Part shown: piece by piece, positions 32,315 to 41,966 of the stretch
Numbering within the stretch: position 1 is the first letter of the stretch
How the letters are laid out: every line of letters starts with the position of its first letter
Source: Nocardioidaceae bacterium
GTDB taxonomy: Bacteria > Actinomycetota > Actinomycetes > Propionibacteriales > Nocardioidaceae
DNA length: 64,000 nt
Direction of reading: 5' to 3'
NCBI GenBank assembly: GCA_030447805.1
Contig: JAUJOE010000002.1
Location: 186,001-250,000 of the forward strand
Notes under the pieces: model-generated
What the model was told of the DNA's origin: nothing
The model's database searches: none
The model's input: only the letters and a program-made list of their open reading frames with translations
Program-made: the position numbers and the translations under genes

Positions 32315-32507
32315 GGCACTGTTGCATTAAGCCATCCCGACGCGGCTCCGCAGGAAGATTTCCTGTGTAGCGCGAAGCCAGTGACTTCTCTAAGCCTGGT
32401 GCAAGCCGCCAGTGGCCGGACCAGGGCGGCGTGGGGCGAGGCTCGAGCCCTATGGATCGAAGATCTTGCGGCGACGCCTTGAGGCGATCGCTTAATGCAA
32501 CAGTGCC
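32315..32507. mobile_element. 193-bp MITE-like element with IS6-like terminal inverted repeats
   Basis: GGCACTGTTGCATTAAGC (32315-32332) and its exact complement GCTTAATGCAACAGTGCC (32490-32507) are 18-bp perfect terminal inverted repeats. The outer 12 bases GGCACTGTTGCA match the ends of IS26-type (IS6-family) elements. The 157-bp interior encodes no transposase I can recognise. No 8-bp target duplication is visible, so the element may be a deletion derivative or mark a rearrangement. Its right end meets a dapD fragment exactly. Confidence 0.7.
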
Positions 32508-32777
32508 GGTGCAGCCGCAGGTACGCGTCGTACGCGTCAGTGGGCGCCCGAGACAGGTCGTCGACGACCGTGTGCACGACCACGGTACGGACGTCGCGTG
32601 CCGGGTCCTCGCCGGCCAGGACCGTGAGCGCCTCGGGTTTCCGGCGAGCTGTCCGGCCCACCCGTGGCCGGGTCCGGGTACCACACGTCGAGGACGGCGC
32701 CTGCCTCGGAGACGGTGGCCACGCCGAAGGCCCATGCCCGGTGGGGCTGCGGGGTCTGGTCGGAGGCGTTCGTGCAT
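32508..32777 (-). pseudogene. dapD: N-terminal fragment of dapD, cut by the adjacent element
   Basis: Read on the minus strand, pieces AWAFGVATVSEAGAVLDVWYP and RKPEALTVLAGEDPARDVRT, then VVHTVVDDLSRAPTDAYDAYLRLH, match the start of actinobacterial tetrahydrodipicolinate N-succinyltransferase (lysine/diaminopimelate synthesis). Homology stops at LRLH, the last codons before the MITE end at 32507; beyond the element no dapD continues. Frame changes occur near 32660 and near 32765. The hexapeptide-repeat catalytic domain is lost, so this copy cannot work. Because dapD is normally essential, an intact copy elsewhere or a misassembly at the repeat must be considered. Confidence 0.72.
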
Positions 32778-32943
32778 CGAGGTTATCCCGGTCGGCCAAC
32801 CCAGCCGGGCCCGCGAACATCAGTCTGCGGCGGCGGGCGCTCGGTTACGAGTCGGTAACGTCGCAGCGCTCCGTCTTGTCTTGCGGACGCAGGAGTGTTC
32901 GTCTGGAGCTTAGGATCGGGCCCATAAAGGATGAGGAGTCATC

Positions 32944-34737
32944 TTGACCACGAAGTACAGGGGTGCAGCGTTCGTATCGCTGCTCACGGCGGGAGCGCTC
33001 GCGCTCACCGCCTGCACTGAGGGCGACGGTGGCACAGACGCGCCTGAGCCCGGCCAGAACGTCGCAACTGACAGCGGCGAAGGGGCAACAGGCGGCACCG
33101 AGGAAGGCACCCAGCCGGGCACCATCACGGTCGCGGTGGACTCGGAGATGACGGCCTACAACTCGCAGACCGCCAGCCAGAACGCCACCTGGAACACCTA
33201 CGTCGAGAACGGCACCCGGGCCGGCTTCTGGAGTTATGGCGCGGACGCGTCGATCGTCCGCGAGGAGGAGTTCGGCACCTACGAGAAGACCAGCGACGAC
33301 CCGCTGATCGTGGAGTACACGATCAACGACGGGGTGGAGTGGTCCGACGGCGAGCCCATCGACTGCGACGACGTCCTGCTCGAGTGGGCGTCCACCTCCG
33401 ACTCGTACACAGACGCCCAGGGCAAGCCGCTCTTCAGCCCGGCGTCCACGACCGGCATGGAAGACGTCATCAAGCCCGACTGCCAGCCCGGCGACAAGAA
33501 GTTCGCCGCGGAGTACAAGCAGCCCTACGTCGACTGGGAACTCACCTTCCAAGCTGGCAACATCCCCGCGCACGTCGCTGCCAAAGAGGCGGGGCTGACC
33601 CCCGAGGAGCTCGTCACCGCCATCCAAGAGGACGACGTCAAGGCGCTGACCCCGGTCGCGGAGTTCTGGAACAAGGGCTGGGACATGAACCCCGGCAAGC
33701 TGCTCCCCGACGAGCTCATCCCCTCGTCCGGGCCGTACCTGCTGGACAACTGGCAGGCCGGGCAGTCGCTGACCCTCACCGCGAACCCGGACTACTGGGG
33801 CACACCGCCCAAGACCGAGACGATCGTGCTGCGCCTGCTGGACGAGGCGCAGACGCTGTCCGCGCTGCAGAACGGCGAGGTCGACATCATCAACCCCAGC
33901 AACCCGACCGTCGACACTGTCGCAACCCTCGAGGGGCTGCAGGGCCAGGTCGAGTTCACCATCGCCACGGACCTCACATGGTCCCACGTGGACATGCAGC
34001 AGGGTGAGGGCCGGGTCTTCGAGCAGGTCGAGGTCCGCCAGGCCTTCGCCAAGTGCATCCCGCGTGACTTGATCGTGGAGAACCTCAACGTTCCGGTGAA
34101 CCCGGACTCCCAGGTGCTCGACCTGCGGGAGTTCTTCCCCATCAACGAGGAGTACGAGACCGTCCGCAGCGAGGCGTTCCCGGAGGACCTCTATGGCGAG
34201 ACCGACGTCGAGGGTGCCGCGCAGCTGCTTGAGGACGCGGGCGTCGAGACGCCGGTCCCGGTCCGGTTCATGTTCGACTCGGAGAACCCGGTGCGCGAAG
34301 ACATCGCCGCGTTCATCAAGTCCTCGTGCGATGAGGCCGGCTTCGACATCCAGCCCACTCCGGACATCGACTGGGGCGCGAAGCTCACCGGTGCCCCCGG
34401 TGAGTACGACGCCGTCCTGTTCGCCTGGGCGGGCTCCGGCGTGGTCAGCTCGGGAGCCGCGTTGTACCAGACCGGGGCGGGGCAGAACTTCTACGGGTAC
34501 TCCAACCCCGAGGTCGACAAGCTGTGGGACCAGGTGCTCATTGAGGTCGACTCGGCCAAGTCGGTGCAGTACCGGTCCGACATCGAGAGCCTGCTGTGGG
34601 AGGACGTGTTCAACATCCCGCTGTTCGTCGGCAACAACGTGACGGCGTTCTCGTCCGAGATCGAGGGTGTCGAGAACAACGCGTCGCAGACCGGCGTGAC
34701 GTTCAACATGGACGAGTGGTCGCGCATCGGCGGCTGA
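32944..34737 (+). CDS. Peptide ABC transporter substrate-binding lipoprotein
   Basis: This intact 597-residue family 5 (OppA/DppA type) binding protein starts at TTG with GAGGAG upstream. The lipoprotein signal ends in LTAC (Cys23). Family features include the NDGVEWSDGEPIDCDDV segment, SSGPYLLDNWQAGQSLTLTANPDYWG and YGYSNPEVDKLWD. It captures peptides outside the membrane. It is the first gene of a five-gene transporter operon and is set off from the permease genes by a strong hairpin at 34765, which should raise its level over the membrane parts. Confidence 0.95.
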   Translation: MTTKYRGAAFVSLLTAGALALTACTEGDGGTDAPEPGQNVATDSGEGATGGTEEGTQPGTITVAVDSEMTAYNSQTASQNATWNTYVENGTRAGFWSYGADASIVREEEFGTYEKTSDDPLIVEYTINDGVEWSDGEPIDCDDVLLEWASTSDSYTDAQGKPLFSPASTTGMEDVIKPDCQPGDKKFAAEYKQPYVDWELTFQAGNIPAHVAAKEAGLTPEELVTAIQEDDVKALTPVAEFWNKGWDMNPGKLLPDELIPSSGPYLLDNWQAGQSLTLTANPDYWGTPPKTETIVLRLLDEAQTLSALQNGEVDIINPSNPTVDTVATLEGLQGQVEFTIATDLTWSHVDMQQGEGRVFEQVEVRQAFAKCIPRDLIVENLNVPVNPDSQVLDLREFFPINEEYETVRSEAFPEDLYGETDVEGAAQLLEDAGVETPVPVRFMFDSENPVREDIAAFIKSSCDEAGFDIQPTPDIDWGAKLTGAPGEYDAVLFAWAGSGVVSSGAALYQTGAGQNFYGYSNPEVDKLWDQVLIEVDSAKSVQYRSDIESLLWEDVFNIPLFVGNNVTAFSSEIEGVENNASQTGVTFNMDEWSRIGG

Positions 34738-34764
34738 TCGTCGACCGGCAGGTCTGAGCGCAAC

Positions 34765-34799
34765 ACGTGGGAGCCGGTCACCCCGACCGGCTCCCACGT
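34765..34799. terminator. Strong intercistronic hairpin (attenuator) in the peptide ABC operon
   Basis: ACGTGGGAGCCGGTC and GACCGGCTCCCACGT form a 15-bp perfect stem with a 5-nt loop, 28 bp after the binding-protein stop codon and about 65 bp before the permease start. It is GC-rich with no T-tract. Such hairpins commonly stabilise the upstream mRNA or cause partial termination. Confidence 0.75.
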
Positions 34800-34865
34800 A
34801 CCATGCTGTCTTCCACGCGGTCTCGCCCGTCGAGGCCCCGGATCGAGTCAAGGAGCACCGACGGC

Positions 34866-36398
34866 GTGGTTGCCTTCATCGCCCGGAGACTGATGATCTC
34901 CGCGGTCCTGCTGCTGGTGGGGACGTTCCTGGCGTACGTCCTCATCGCACTGTCCGGGGACCCGCTGCAGGACCTGCGGCAGGACACTGGGCCGGACCGG
35001 GAGAACCGGATCGCGGCCCGCACCGAGCTGTTGGACCTGGACACCCCGGTGGTGCTGCGCTACTTCCTCTGGCTCGGGGGCGCGGCGAAGTGCCTGGTGC
35101 CGTTCGCGGGCGAATGCGACCTCGGGCAGTCCATCCGCGGCCAGGACGTCACCTTCCTGCTGTCCGGAGCCATCGGCGCCACCCTGCGACTGATCCTGGT
35201 AGCGACCGTCATGGCCGTGTTCGTGGGCGTCGTGGTCGGCATCGTGACCGCGCTGCGGCAGTACAGCCGGCTGGACTACTCGGCGACCCTCGCGTCGTTC
35301 GTGTTCGTCTCGCTGCCGCTGTTCTGGTTCGCGGTACTGCTCAAGCAGTACATCGCCATCGACGTTAACGACTGGCTGGGGGACCCAGTGGTCACCGTGG
35401 GCACAGCCGTCGCGGTCGGCCTTGTCACCGGCCTGGCCTGGGGTGGCGTCATCGGCGGGTCCCGTCAACGCACCCTCGTCTCGTTCGGGATCGGCTTCGT
35501 CGGGGGTGCCGGGCTGCTCCTGCTGCTGTCGGCGACCGGCTGGTTCGACAGCCCGGGCATCGGGCCGATCGGGGTCGCCGTGATGGCGCTGGCCAGCGCC
35601 GTGGGCCTGACCGCGCTGCTGTCCGGGTTCGGCTACCGCAACGTGCTCTACGCAGCGCTGGTGATGGCCGTCATCGGGATCGTCGCGAACCTCTCGCTGG
35701 GCGCCGTGCTCTTCGACCCCGGCTGGTGGACCCTGCTGCTCCTGCTGCTGCTGACGGTCGCGGTCGGCGTCGGGGTCGGCTACGCGATGGGTGGTCTGCA
35801 GCGCCGCCAAGCGGTGCAGGCCGCAGTGTGGACCGGTGTCCTCACCGGGTTCGCGGTCGTGGTCGACCGGATGCTGTCCGCCTGGGACAACTACGCCGAG
35901 GCGGTCAACGGACGTGTCGTGCCGACCTTCGGTTCCGAGACGCCGAACTACGATGGCGGTTTCTGGGGCAACCTGCTGGACTCCACCACGCATCTTGCGC
36001 TGCCCACGCTGGCCCTCATCCTGGTGTCGGTGGCCACCTACAGCCGCTACACCCGGGCCAGCATGCTCGAGGTCATGAACCAGGACTACGTCCGCACCGC
36101 GCGCTCCAAAGGCCTCAACGAGCGCACGGTCATCATTCGACACGCGTTCCGCAACGGCCTGATCCCGATCACCACCCTCATCGCCTTCGACGTCGCTGGC
36201 CTGCTGGGTGGCGCCGTCGTCACCGAGACGGTCTTTGGCTGGCAAGGGATGGGGCGGCTGTTCACCACGGCCCTGACCGAGGTGGACCCGAACCCGGCCA
36301 TGGCGTTCTTCGTCGTGACCGGCGCCGCGGCGGTCACCCTCAACATGCTCGCCGACATCGCGTACGCGTACCTCGACCCGAGGATCCGCGTGTCATGA
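34866..36398 (+). CDS. Peptide ABC transporter permease (DppB type), enlarged
   Basis: The start GTG 34866 gives VVAFIARRLMISAVLLLVGTFLAYVLIAL, the usual beginning of DppB-type permeases, with AAGGAG upstream; ATG 34803 would add 21 residues. The C-terminal EAA loop is VRTARSKGLNERTVIIRHAFRNGLIPI. At 510 residues it is much longer than the usual 310-340: an extra block of about 150-170 residues with several hydrophobic helices (about residues 170-350, e.g. TLLLLLLLTVAVGVGVGYAMGG) is inserted in the middle. The frame is intact. Confidence 0.92.
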   Translation: MVAFIARRLMISAVLLLVGTFLAYVLIALSGDPLQDLRQDTGPDRENRIAARTELLDLDTPVVLRYFLWLGGAAKCLVPFAGECDLGQSIRGQDVTFLLSGAIGATLRLILVATVMAVFVGVVVGIVTALRQYSRLDYSATLASFVFVSLPLFWFAVLLKQYIAIDVNDWLGDPVVTVGTAVAVGLVTGLAWGGVIGGSRQRTLVSFGIGFVGGAGLLLLLSATGWFDSPGIGPIGVAVMALASAVGLTALLSGFGYRNVLYAALVMAVIGIVANLSLGAVLFDPGWWTLLLLLLLTVAVGVGVGYAMGGLQRRQAVQAAVWTGVLTGFAVVVDRMLSAWDNYAEAVNGRVVPTFGSETPNYDGGFWGNLLDSTTHLALPTLALILVSVATYSRYTRASMLEVMNQDYVRTARSKGLNERTVIIRHAFRNGLIPITTLIAFDVAGLLGGAVVTETVFGWQGMGRLFTTALTEVDPNPAMAFFVVTGAAAVTLNMLADIAYAYLDPRIRVS

Positions 36399-36409
36399 CA
36401 GGAGACCCG

Positions 36410-37378
36410 ATGTCCGCACCCCCACCGGTCAGCGCGCAGGCGCAGGGCATGACCGTGGTCGCCCGCACCCAGGCGCAGCTGGTGCGACGACGCTTCTTCC
36501 GGCACCGAGCGGCCATGTCGTCGCTGCTGCTGCTGGTGCTGATCCTGCTGCTGGCCGTGACCTCGATCGGAGTGGGTCCGATCCCCGGCTGGTGGGACAA
36601 GCCCTACACCGGGATCGGCCCGGTCGTCGACGAGGGCCGGCCGACGCTGTCGGTGGTGCCGACCTTCCTCGGTGGGGACGGGTTGCGGTGGGGGGAGCAC
36701 CCGTTCGGCCAGGAGAACCAGGGGATCGACTACTTCTCGCTGACCATGCGCGGAACCCAGATCTCGGTGATGATCGCGTTCATCGTCGGCCTGCTGGGCA
36801 CGTTCATCGGCGTGGCCATCGGCGCGCTCGCCGGCTACTTCCGCGGCTGGACCGAGACCATCCTGATGCGGCTGACCGACGTCATCATCATCCTGCCGCT
36901 GCTCGCGTTGGTCGCCGTGCTGGGTCGGGTTGCCGGCAACCAGGGACCTGTGGTGCTCGCCGTGGTCATCGCCCTGTTCACCTGGACCGGTCTGGCCCGG
37001 ATCGTGCGCGGAGAGTTCCTGTCGCTGCGGGAGAAGGAGTTCATCGAAGCGGCGCGAGCGGTCGGGACACCGGGTCACCGGATCATCCGCAAGCACATCC
37101 TGCCGAACACCGTCGGCGTCATCATCGTCAGCGCCACGCTGGCCATCGCCGGTGCCGTGCTGCTGGAGACCGCGTTGTCCTTCCTCGGCTTCGGTGTCCA
37201 GCCGCCGGACACCTCCCTGGGCCGCCTGGTAAGCGACTACGAGACCTCGTTCGCGACGCGGCCGTGGTTGTTCTGGTGGCCGGGCGTGTTCATCCTCAGC
37301 ATCGCGCTGACGGTCAACTTCATCGGGGACGGGTTGCGGGACGCGTTCGACCCCCGGCAGAACAAGGTGCGCAACTGA
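36410..37378 (+). CDS. Peptide ABC transporter permease (DppC type)
   Basis: This 322-residue permease (MSAPPPVSAQAQGMTVVARTQAQLVRRRFFRHRAAM..) has the DppC N-terminal helix and six membrane segments. The EAA loop is EFIEAARAVGTPGHRIIRKHILPNTVGVI. The ATG at 36410 has AGGAGA 7 bp upstream; an ATG at 36395 overlaps the previous stop. It forms the heterodimeric channel with the preceding permease. Confidence 0.93.
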   Translation: MSAPPPVSAQAQGMTVVARTQAQLVRRRFFRHRAAMSSLLLLVLILLLAVTSIGVGPIPGWWDKPYTGIGPVVDEGRPTLSVVPTFLGGDGLRWGEHPFGQENQGIDYFSLTMRGTQISVMIAFIVGLLGTFIGVAIGALAGYFRGWTETILMRLTDVIIILPLLALVAVLGRVAGNQGPVVLAVVIALFTWTGLARIVRGEFLSLREKEFIEAARAVGTPGHRIIRKHILPNTVGVIIVSATLAIAGAVLLETALSFLGFGVQPPDTSLGRLVSDYETSFATRPWLFWWPGVFILSIALTVNFIGDGLRDAFDPRQNKVRN

Positions 37379-38559
37379 TGTCGACCCCGACGTCCGAACC
37401 ACCGGCCACGGACCCGCGTTCGCTGGGCTCGGCAGGTCCCGACCCGCAAGACGTCACGGCTGGTAGACACGCAGCGGACGCCGGCAGCCGCCGCCCGGCG
37501 CACACCGCCGTCTTCGGTGAGCGTCGGGTGGGTGACGAGGAGCTGTTGCGGGTGCAGGACCTCGCCGTCGACTTTCCCACCGACGACGGAGTGGTCAAGG
37601 CCGTGCGGGGCGTGTCCTACGCCCTGCACTCCGGCGAGGTGCTGGGGATCGTCGGTGAGTCCGGCTCGGGCAAGTCCGTGTCCTCGATGGCCGTGATGGG
37701 CCTGCTGCCCCGCAACGCCAACATCTCCGGCACGATCACCTTCCGCGGCGACGACCTGCTGAGCATGTCCGCGGCGGCACGGCGGTCGCTGCGGGGGCGC
37801 AAGATCGCGATGATCTTCCAGGACCCCATGACCGCCTTGAACCCGGTGCACACCATCGGCTCGCAGCTGGCTGAGGCGGTGCTCTCGCACGAACTGATGC
37901 CGCGCCGGGCGGCGACGGCCAGGGCCGAGGAGGCGCTGGCCATGGTCGGCATCCCGCAGCCCCGCGCCCGGCTGAAGAACTATCCGCACGAGTTTTCCGG
38001 CGGCATGCGGCAGCGGGCCATCATCGCGATGGCCATCATCAACAGCCCCGACGTCATCATCGCCGACGAGCCGACCACGGCGCTCGATGTCACCGTGCAG
38101 ACGCAGATCCTCGAGACTCTCGTCGAGGTCAAGGACCAGGTTGGCGCCGCGATCGTGCTCATCACCCACGACCTTGGCGTCGTGGCGGGAGTCGCCCACC
38201 GGGTGCTCGTCATGTACGCCGGCAAGGCGGTCGAGATGGGCAGCACCGACGAGACGTACTACCGAGCCCGGATGCCGTACACGGCCGGACTGCTCGGGTC
38301 GATCCCCGCCCACGACGAGGTCGTCGGGACGCGACTGCGGCCCATCGTCGGCAGCCCCCCGTCCCTGATCGAACTGCCGACCGGGTGCTCCTTCTCCCCC
38401 CGCTGCCCGCTCGCGACCGAGCGCTGCCACTCCGAGGAGCCCGCGCTGGCCGGGACCGATGACCCAGGGCACCTGGCCGCCTGCCACCACTGGGACCAGC
38501 TGGCCGCGGTCGACGACCCCTCGAGCTTCTTTCGCACCGAGAGCGAGCGGGCCCGATGA
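37378..38559 (+). CDS. Peptide ABC transporter ATPase (DppD type)
   Basis: This 393-residue ATPase has Walker [13 protein letters not shown]-loop [10 protein letters not shown], signature [14 protein letters not shown], Walker [14 protein letters not shown] and a C-terminal Cys cluster typical of Opp/Dpp ATPases ([15 protein letters not shown]), which carries the iron-sulphur-like motif. A disordered N-terminal extension of about 55 residues precedes the domain. It overlaps the permease stop (TGATG). Confidence 0.95.
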   Translation: MSTPTSEPPATDPRSLGSAGPDPQDVTAGRHAADAGSRRPAHTAVFGERRVGDEELLRVQDLAVDFPTDDGVVKAVRGVSYALHSGEVLGIVGESGSGKSVSSMAVMGLLPRNANISGTITFRGDDLLSMSAAARRSLRGRKIAMIFQDPMTALNPVHTIGSQLAEAVLSHELMPRRAATARAEEALAMVGIPQPRARLKNYPHEFSGGMRQRAIIAMAIINSPDVIIADEPTTALDVTVQTQILETLVEVKDQVGAAIVLITHDLGVVAGVAHRVLVMYAGKAVEMGSTDETYYRARMPYTAGLLGSIPAHDEVVGTRLRPIVGSPPSLIELPTGCSFSPRCPLATERCHSEEPALAGTDDPGHLAACHHWDQLAAVDDPSSFFRTESERAR

Positions 38560-39590
38560 CCGCCGAGCCCACCGCAGCGCCGACACCGACCCGATCCGCG
38601 GGCGGGACCCTGCTGGACGTACAGAACCTTGTCATGAACTTCCCGGTACGCGGCAGCGGGGTGTTCCGCCGCGTGGTCGGCGCCGTCCAAGCGGTCAGCG
38701 ACGTCTCGTTCTCGTTGAACACCGGTGAGACCCTCGGCGTCGTCGGTGAGTCCGGGTGCGGCAAGTCGACGACGGGACGGGCCGTCCTGCAGCTGCACCG
38801 ACCGACGTCGGGCGCGGTGCTGTTCGAGGGTCAGGACCTCACCCAGCTGAGCAACCGGCAGCTGCGACCGGTACGACGCGACCTGCAGGTCGTCTTCCAG
38901 GACCCGTTCGCGTCCCTGAATCCCAAGCTGCCGGTCAACGACATCATCGCCGAGCCGCTGATCGTGCACCGGCTGTACGGCAAGGACGGCAAGGAGCAGG
39001 TTGCGGAGCTGCTGGCGCGGGTGGGGCTCAGCCCCGAGCATGGCAACCGATACCCGCACGAGTTCTCAGGCGGGCAACGCCAACGTGTCGGGATCGCGCG
39101 CGCGCTGGCCCTGCGGCCGAAGCTGCTCGTCCTCGACGAACCCGTGTCGGCACTCGACGTCTCGGTGCAGGCCGGCATCGTCAACCTGCTCGAGGACCTG
39201 CAGGTGGACATGGGACTCGCCTACATCTTCATCGCGCACGACCTGTCCGTGGTGCGGCACATCTCCGACCGGGTGGCCGTGATGTACCTCGGCAAGATCG
39301 TGGAGATCGGCGACCGCGCGGCGATGTACGGCGCGCCCGCCCACCCATACACGCAGGCCCTGATGTCCGCCGCCCCCACCGCGGACCCGCGCGCCGAGCG
39401 GGCACGGGAGCGCATCATCCTCGCCGGCGACGTACCCAGCCCGCTGAACCCGCCGTCGGGTTGCCGCTTTCGTACCCGCTGCTGGAAGGCGCAGGACATC
39501 TGCGCGGTCGAGGAGCCCCCGCTCGTCGAGCGCGGCCAGGGGCACCCGGTCGCCTGCCACTTCGCCGAGGTCGTCCCGGGGGTCGCCTGA
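38556..39590 (+). CDS. Peptide ABC transporter ATPase (DppF type)
   Basis: This 344-residue partner ATPase has Walker [14 protein letters not shown]-loop [12 protein letters not shown], signature [14 protein letters not shown], Walker [14 protein letters not shown] and the terminal Cys motif [14 protein letters not shown]. It overlaps the previous gene by 4 bp (ATGA). It completes the five-component peptide importer. Confidence 0.95.
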   Translation: MTAEPTAAPTPTRSAGGTLLDVQNLVMNFPVRGSGVFRRVVGAVQAVSDVSFSLNTGETLGVVGESGCGKSTTGRAVLQLHRPTSGAVLFEGQDLTQLSNRQLRPVRRDLQVVFQDPFASLNPKLPVNDIIAEPLIVHRLYGKDGKEQVAELLARVGLSPEHGNRYPHEFSGGQRQRVGIARALALRPKLLVLDEPVSALDVSVQAGIVNLLEDLQVDMGLAYIFIAHDLSVVRHISDRVAVMYLGKIVEIGDRAAMYGAPAHPYTQALMSAAPTADPRAERARERIILAGDVPSPLNPPSGCRFRTRCWKAQDICAVEEPPLVERGQGHPVACHFAEVVPGVA

Positions 39591-39702
39591 TGCCACTCGC
39601 CCGGCGCCGCCCGGCCGAATCGCCGCCCGGCCGCCCGAATGGGCGCTCGCCCGCTCGCTCGTCGCCGCCCGAATGGGCGACGGGGTCCCCTGTGCCCAAC
39701 CT

Positions 39703-40092
39703 ATGAGAACGGAGGACCCCGCTGCCATGGTGGAAATGCATGTCGACGATCGCGGGCTGCTGCACCACGAGAATCACTACGCTCACCCCAGGATGCGACC
39801 GTACGAGCGGAGCGTTCATCACGCCGCACGTTCAGGCAATCGTGGATTACGCGTCGCAAAGTTGTTGCGCGCTGTGGAGCCCGGGACCCTCACATCGGGT
39901 CAGCTTCGCGCGATCCTCTCGGATCACGAAGGAGCCCCCGAATCGATCTGTAGGCATGGTACGCAGCCAGAAGACATGCGAACCGTCTTTTGGGTGATCG
40001 CTGATCCAGGCCGTGGAGAGGTCGAGTACGGTCTGGGCCCGCCATGCAGCACAAATCCCCAAACCTATCGCTTCGAAAGAGCCGGTCGGTAG
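39703..40092 (+). pseudogene. C-terminal remnant of a C45-family acyltransferase/peptidase
   Basis: The 129-residue frame reads HVDDRGLLHHENHYAHPRM, then ..LTSGQLRAILSDHEGAPESICRHGTQ and VFWVIADPGRGEVEYGLGPPCSTNP. These are the C-terminal motifs of the C45 family (isopenicillin-N acyltransferase-like, autoprocessed Ntn hydrolases; DHxxxPxSICRH). The N-terminal part with the Cys nucleophile is missing and nothing upstream encodes it. It lies between the peptide transporter and a gamma-glutamyltransferase, suggesting a former amide-hydrolysis set. Two CGCCCGAATGGGCG mini-hairpins lie just upstream (about 39631 and 39666). Confidence 0.65.
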
Positions 40093-40144
40093 CGAATACG
40101 CGGGCCTACACCGCGCTAGTGATAATTCGAGCAATGAGAGTGCA

Positions 40145-41932
40145 GTGAGGTTGTTCACCACACGCCCAGAGTTGGTAGGCCGATTTGGCATGGTGTCGTC
40201 GACTCATTGGCTGGCGTCACAAAGTGGCATGGCCGTGCTTGAATCCGGCGGGAATGCCTTCGACGCTGCAGTCGCCGCCGGACTCGTACTGCAGGTGGTG
40301 GAGCCGCACCTAAACGGTCCAGGCGGAGATGTCCCGATCTTGGCTTGGGACGCGAACGCCAATGAACCGTTTGTGATTTGCGGGCAGGGCGTAGCGCCGG
40401 CGTCCGCGACGATTGAGGCGTTCGAGTCCCTGGGGCTAGACATCATTCCCGGCACTGGCCTCCTTCCAGCTGTTGTCCCTGGCGCATTCGGTGCTTGGAT
40501 GCTCATGCTGCGGGAGAACGGAAGCATGCATCTACGAGAGGTGCTCCAGTATGCGCTCGAGTACGCGGGTGGAGGTTTCGCTCTTCTCCCCTCCATCGCG
40601 GCGGCAGTCGAGGACGCCTCGCATCTCTTCGCTGAGCACTGGCACACTTCGCGCGATGTGTGGCTTCCAGACGGACACCCACCCCATGCCGGAGAAATGT
40701 TTGTCAACTCGGATCTTGCCTCTACCTACACACGCATTCTTCGGGGGGCCGAGTCGTCGAGCAACGACCGCTGCGAACAGATCGAGGCCGCGCGGGTAAC
40801 TTTCTACGAAGGCTTTGTGGCCGAGACCATTGCCAACTTCTACGCCACAGAAGTCATGGACGTCACAGGCACTCCACACACGGGTTTGCTCGCTTATGAG
40901 GATATGAAGGATTGGCGAGCGACGATCGAGAGGCCCACCGCGTTTGACTACCAGGGCCACACCGTACTCAAGGCGGGACCTTGGACCCAGGGACCCGTCT
41001 TTCTGCAGCAGCTCGCGCTTCTACAGAACTTCGACATCGGAGCTCTGGGTAGCTCCTCGCCCGAACTGATTCACGTAGTCACCGAATGCGCGAAGTTGGC
41101 GTTCGCCGATCGGGAAGCCTATTACGGAGACCCATTGCATGTCGATGTTCCTCTGGACGAGCTGCTATCCGCTGAGTACAACGCCCGCCGTCGCACCATG
41201 ATAGGAGACCGGGCCGTCGTGGAAGGTCTCCATCCGGGACATGTGAACGGACGTCCACCGCGATTGCCCAGCACTCCGATGGGCCGGACTCATGAAGGCG
41301 GTGGCAGTCTCGGTGAACCAATGAGCCGGCAGCGCGGTCCGGTCCATGGCGGCGACACGTGTCACCTCAGCGTCGCTGATCGGTTCGGTAATCTTGTCTC
41401 CGCAACTCCGAGCGGTGGTTGGCTCCAGGACTCACCGACAGTGCCGGGATTGGGGTTCTCAGTCACGACCCGCGCCCAAATGTTCTGGCTCGATCGCGAT
41501 CTCCCGAACTCGCTCGCACCAGGCAAGCGCCCGAGGACGACCCTGACCCCCTCGCTCGCGCTAAGAAGCGGTTCTCCATACCTGGCATTCGGCACCCCCG
41601 GCGGAGACATGCAAGACCAGTGGACACTGCAGTTCTTCCTTCGGCATGTTCATCACGGAATGAACCTCCAGGAAGCAATTGAGGCGCCGGCCTGGCAGAC
41701 CACCCACTTCCCGTCGTCCTTCTACCCCCGACAAGCCGAGCCGGGATGCCTTACTGTCGAGAGTCGCGTGGGATCGGAGACGATTAAGGCACTTCGACAC
41801 CGTGGTCACATCGTGCAGGTTAAAGGCCCCTGGGCCCTGAGCAGGACGAGTGCCGTCAGTCGAAGCAACGACGGGGTGCTTCGCGCGGCCGGGAACCCGC
41901 GCGGCATGCAGGGCTACGCGGTCGGCCGCTAG
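40145..41932 (+). CDS. Gamma-glutamyltransferase family protein
   Basis: This 595-residue Ntn hydrolase transfers or hydrolyses gamma-glutamyl groups, for example from glutathione. It starts VRLFTTRPELVGRFGMVSSTHWLASQSGMAVLESGGNAFDAAVAA, a family hallmark. GGDTCHLSVADRFGNLVSAT carries the autocatalytic Thr (about residue 405). LAFADREAYYGDP and FGTPGGDMQDQW are also conserved. No signal peptide is seen, so it may act in the cytosol. Its base composition is less GC-rich than the transporter before it, which hints at transfer. Position supports use of peptides brought in by that transporter. Confidence 0.92.
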   Translation: MRLFTTRPELVGRFGMVSSTHWLASQSGMAVLESGGNAFDAAVAAGLVLQVVEPHLNGPGGDVPILAWDANANEPFVICGQGVAPASATIEAFESLGLDIIPGTGLLPAVVPGAFGAWMLMLRENGSMHLREVLQYALEYAGGGFALLPSIAAAVEDASHLFAEHWHTSRDVWLPDGHPPHAGEMFVNSDLASTYTRILRGAESSSNDRCEQIEAARVTFYEGFVAETIANFYATEVMDVTGTPHTGLLAYEDMKDWRATIERPTAFDYQGHTVLKAGPWTQGPVFLQQLALLQNFDIGALGSSSPELIHVVTECAKLAFADREAYYGDPLHVDVPLDELLSAEYNARRRTMIGDRAVVEGLHPGHVNGRPPRLPSTPMGRTHEGGGSLGEPMSRQRGPVHGGDTCHLSVADRFGNLVSATPSGGWLQDSPTVPGLGFSVTTRAQMFWLDRDLPNSLAPGKRPRTTLTPSLALRSGSPYLAFGTPGGDMQDQWTLQFFLRHVHHGMNLQEAIEAPAWQTTHFPSSFYPRQAEPGCLTVESRVGSETIKALRHRGHIVQVKGPWALSRTSAVSRSNDGVLRAAGNPRGMQGYAVGR

Positions 41933-41966
41933 TGCGTCGCCACTGATTCGCGAGATGAGTCCTAGA

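Noticed and set aside
32845-34851. A 668-codon minus-strand open frame over the peptide-binding protein gene
   Set aside because: Shadow of an intact plus-strand gene with signal peptide, lipobox and family motifs.
39631-39690. Two CGCCCGAATGGGCG units as a CRISPR-like or iteron array
   Set aside because: Only two copies with 5-bp stems; no spacer regularity and no cas genes in the window.
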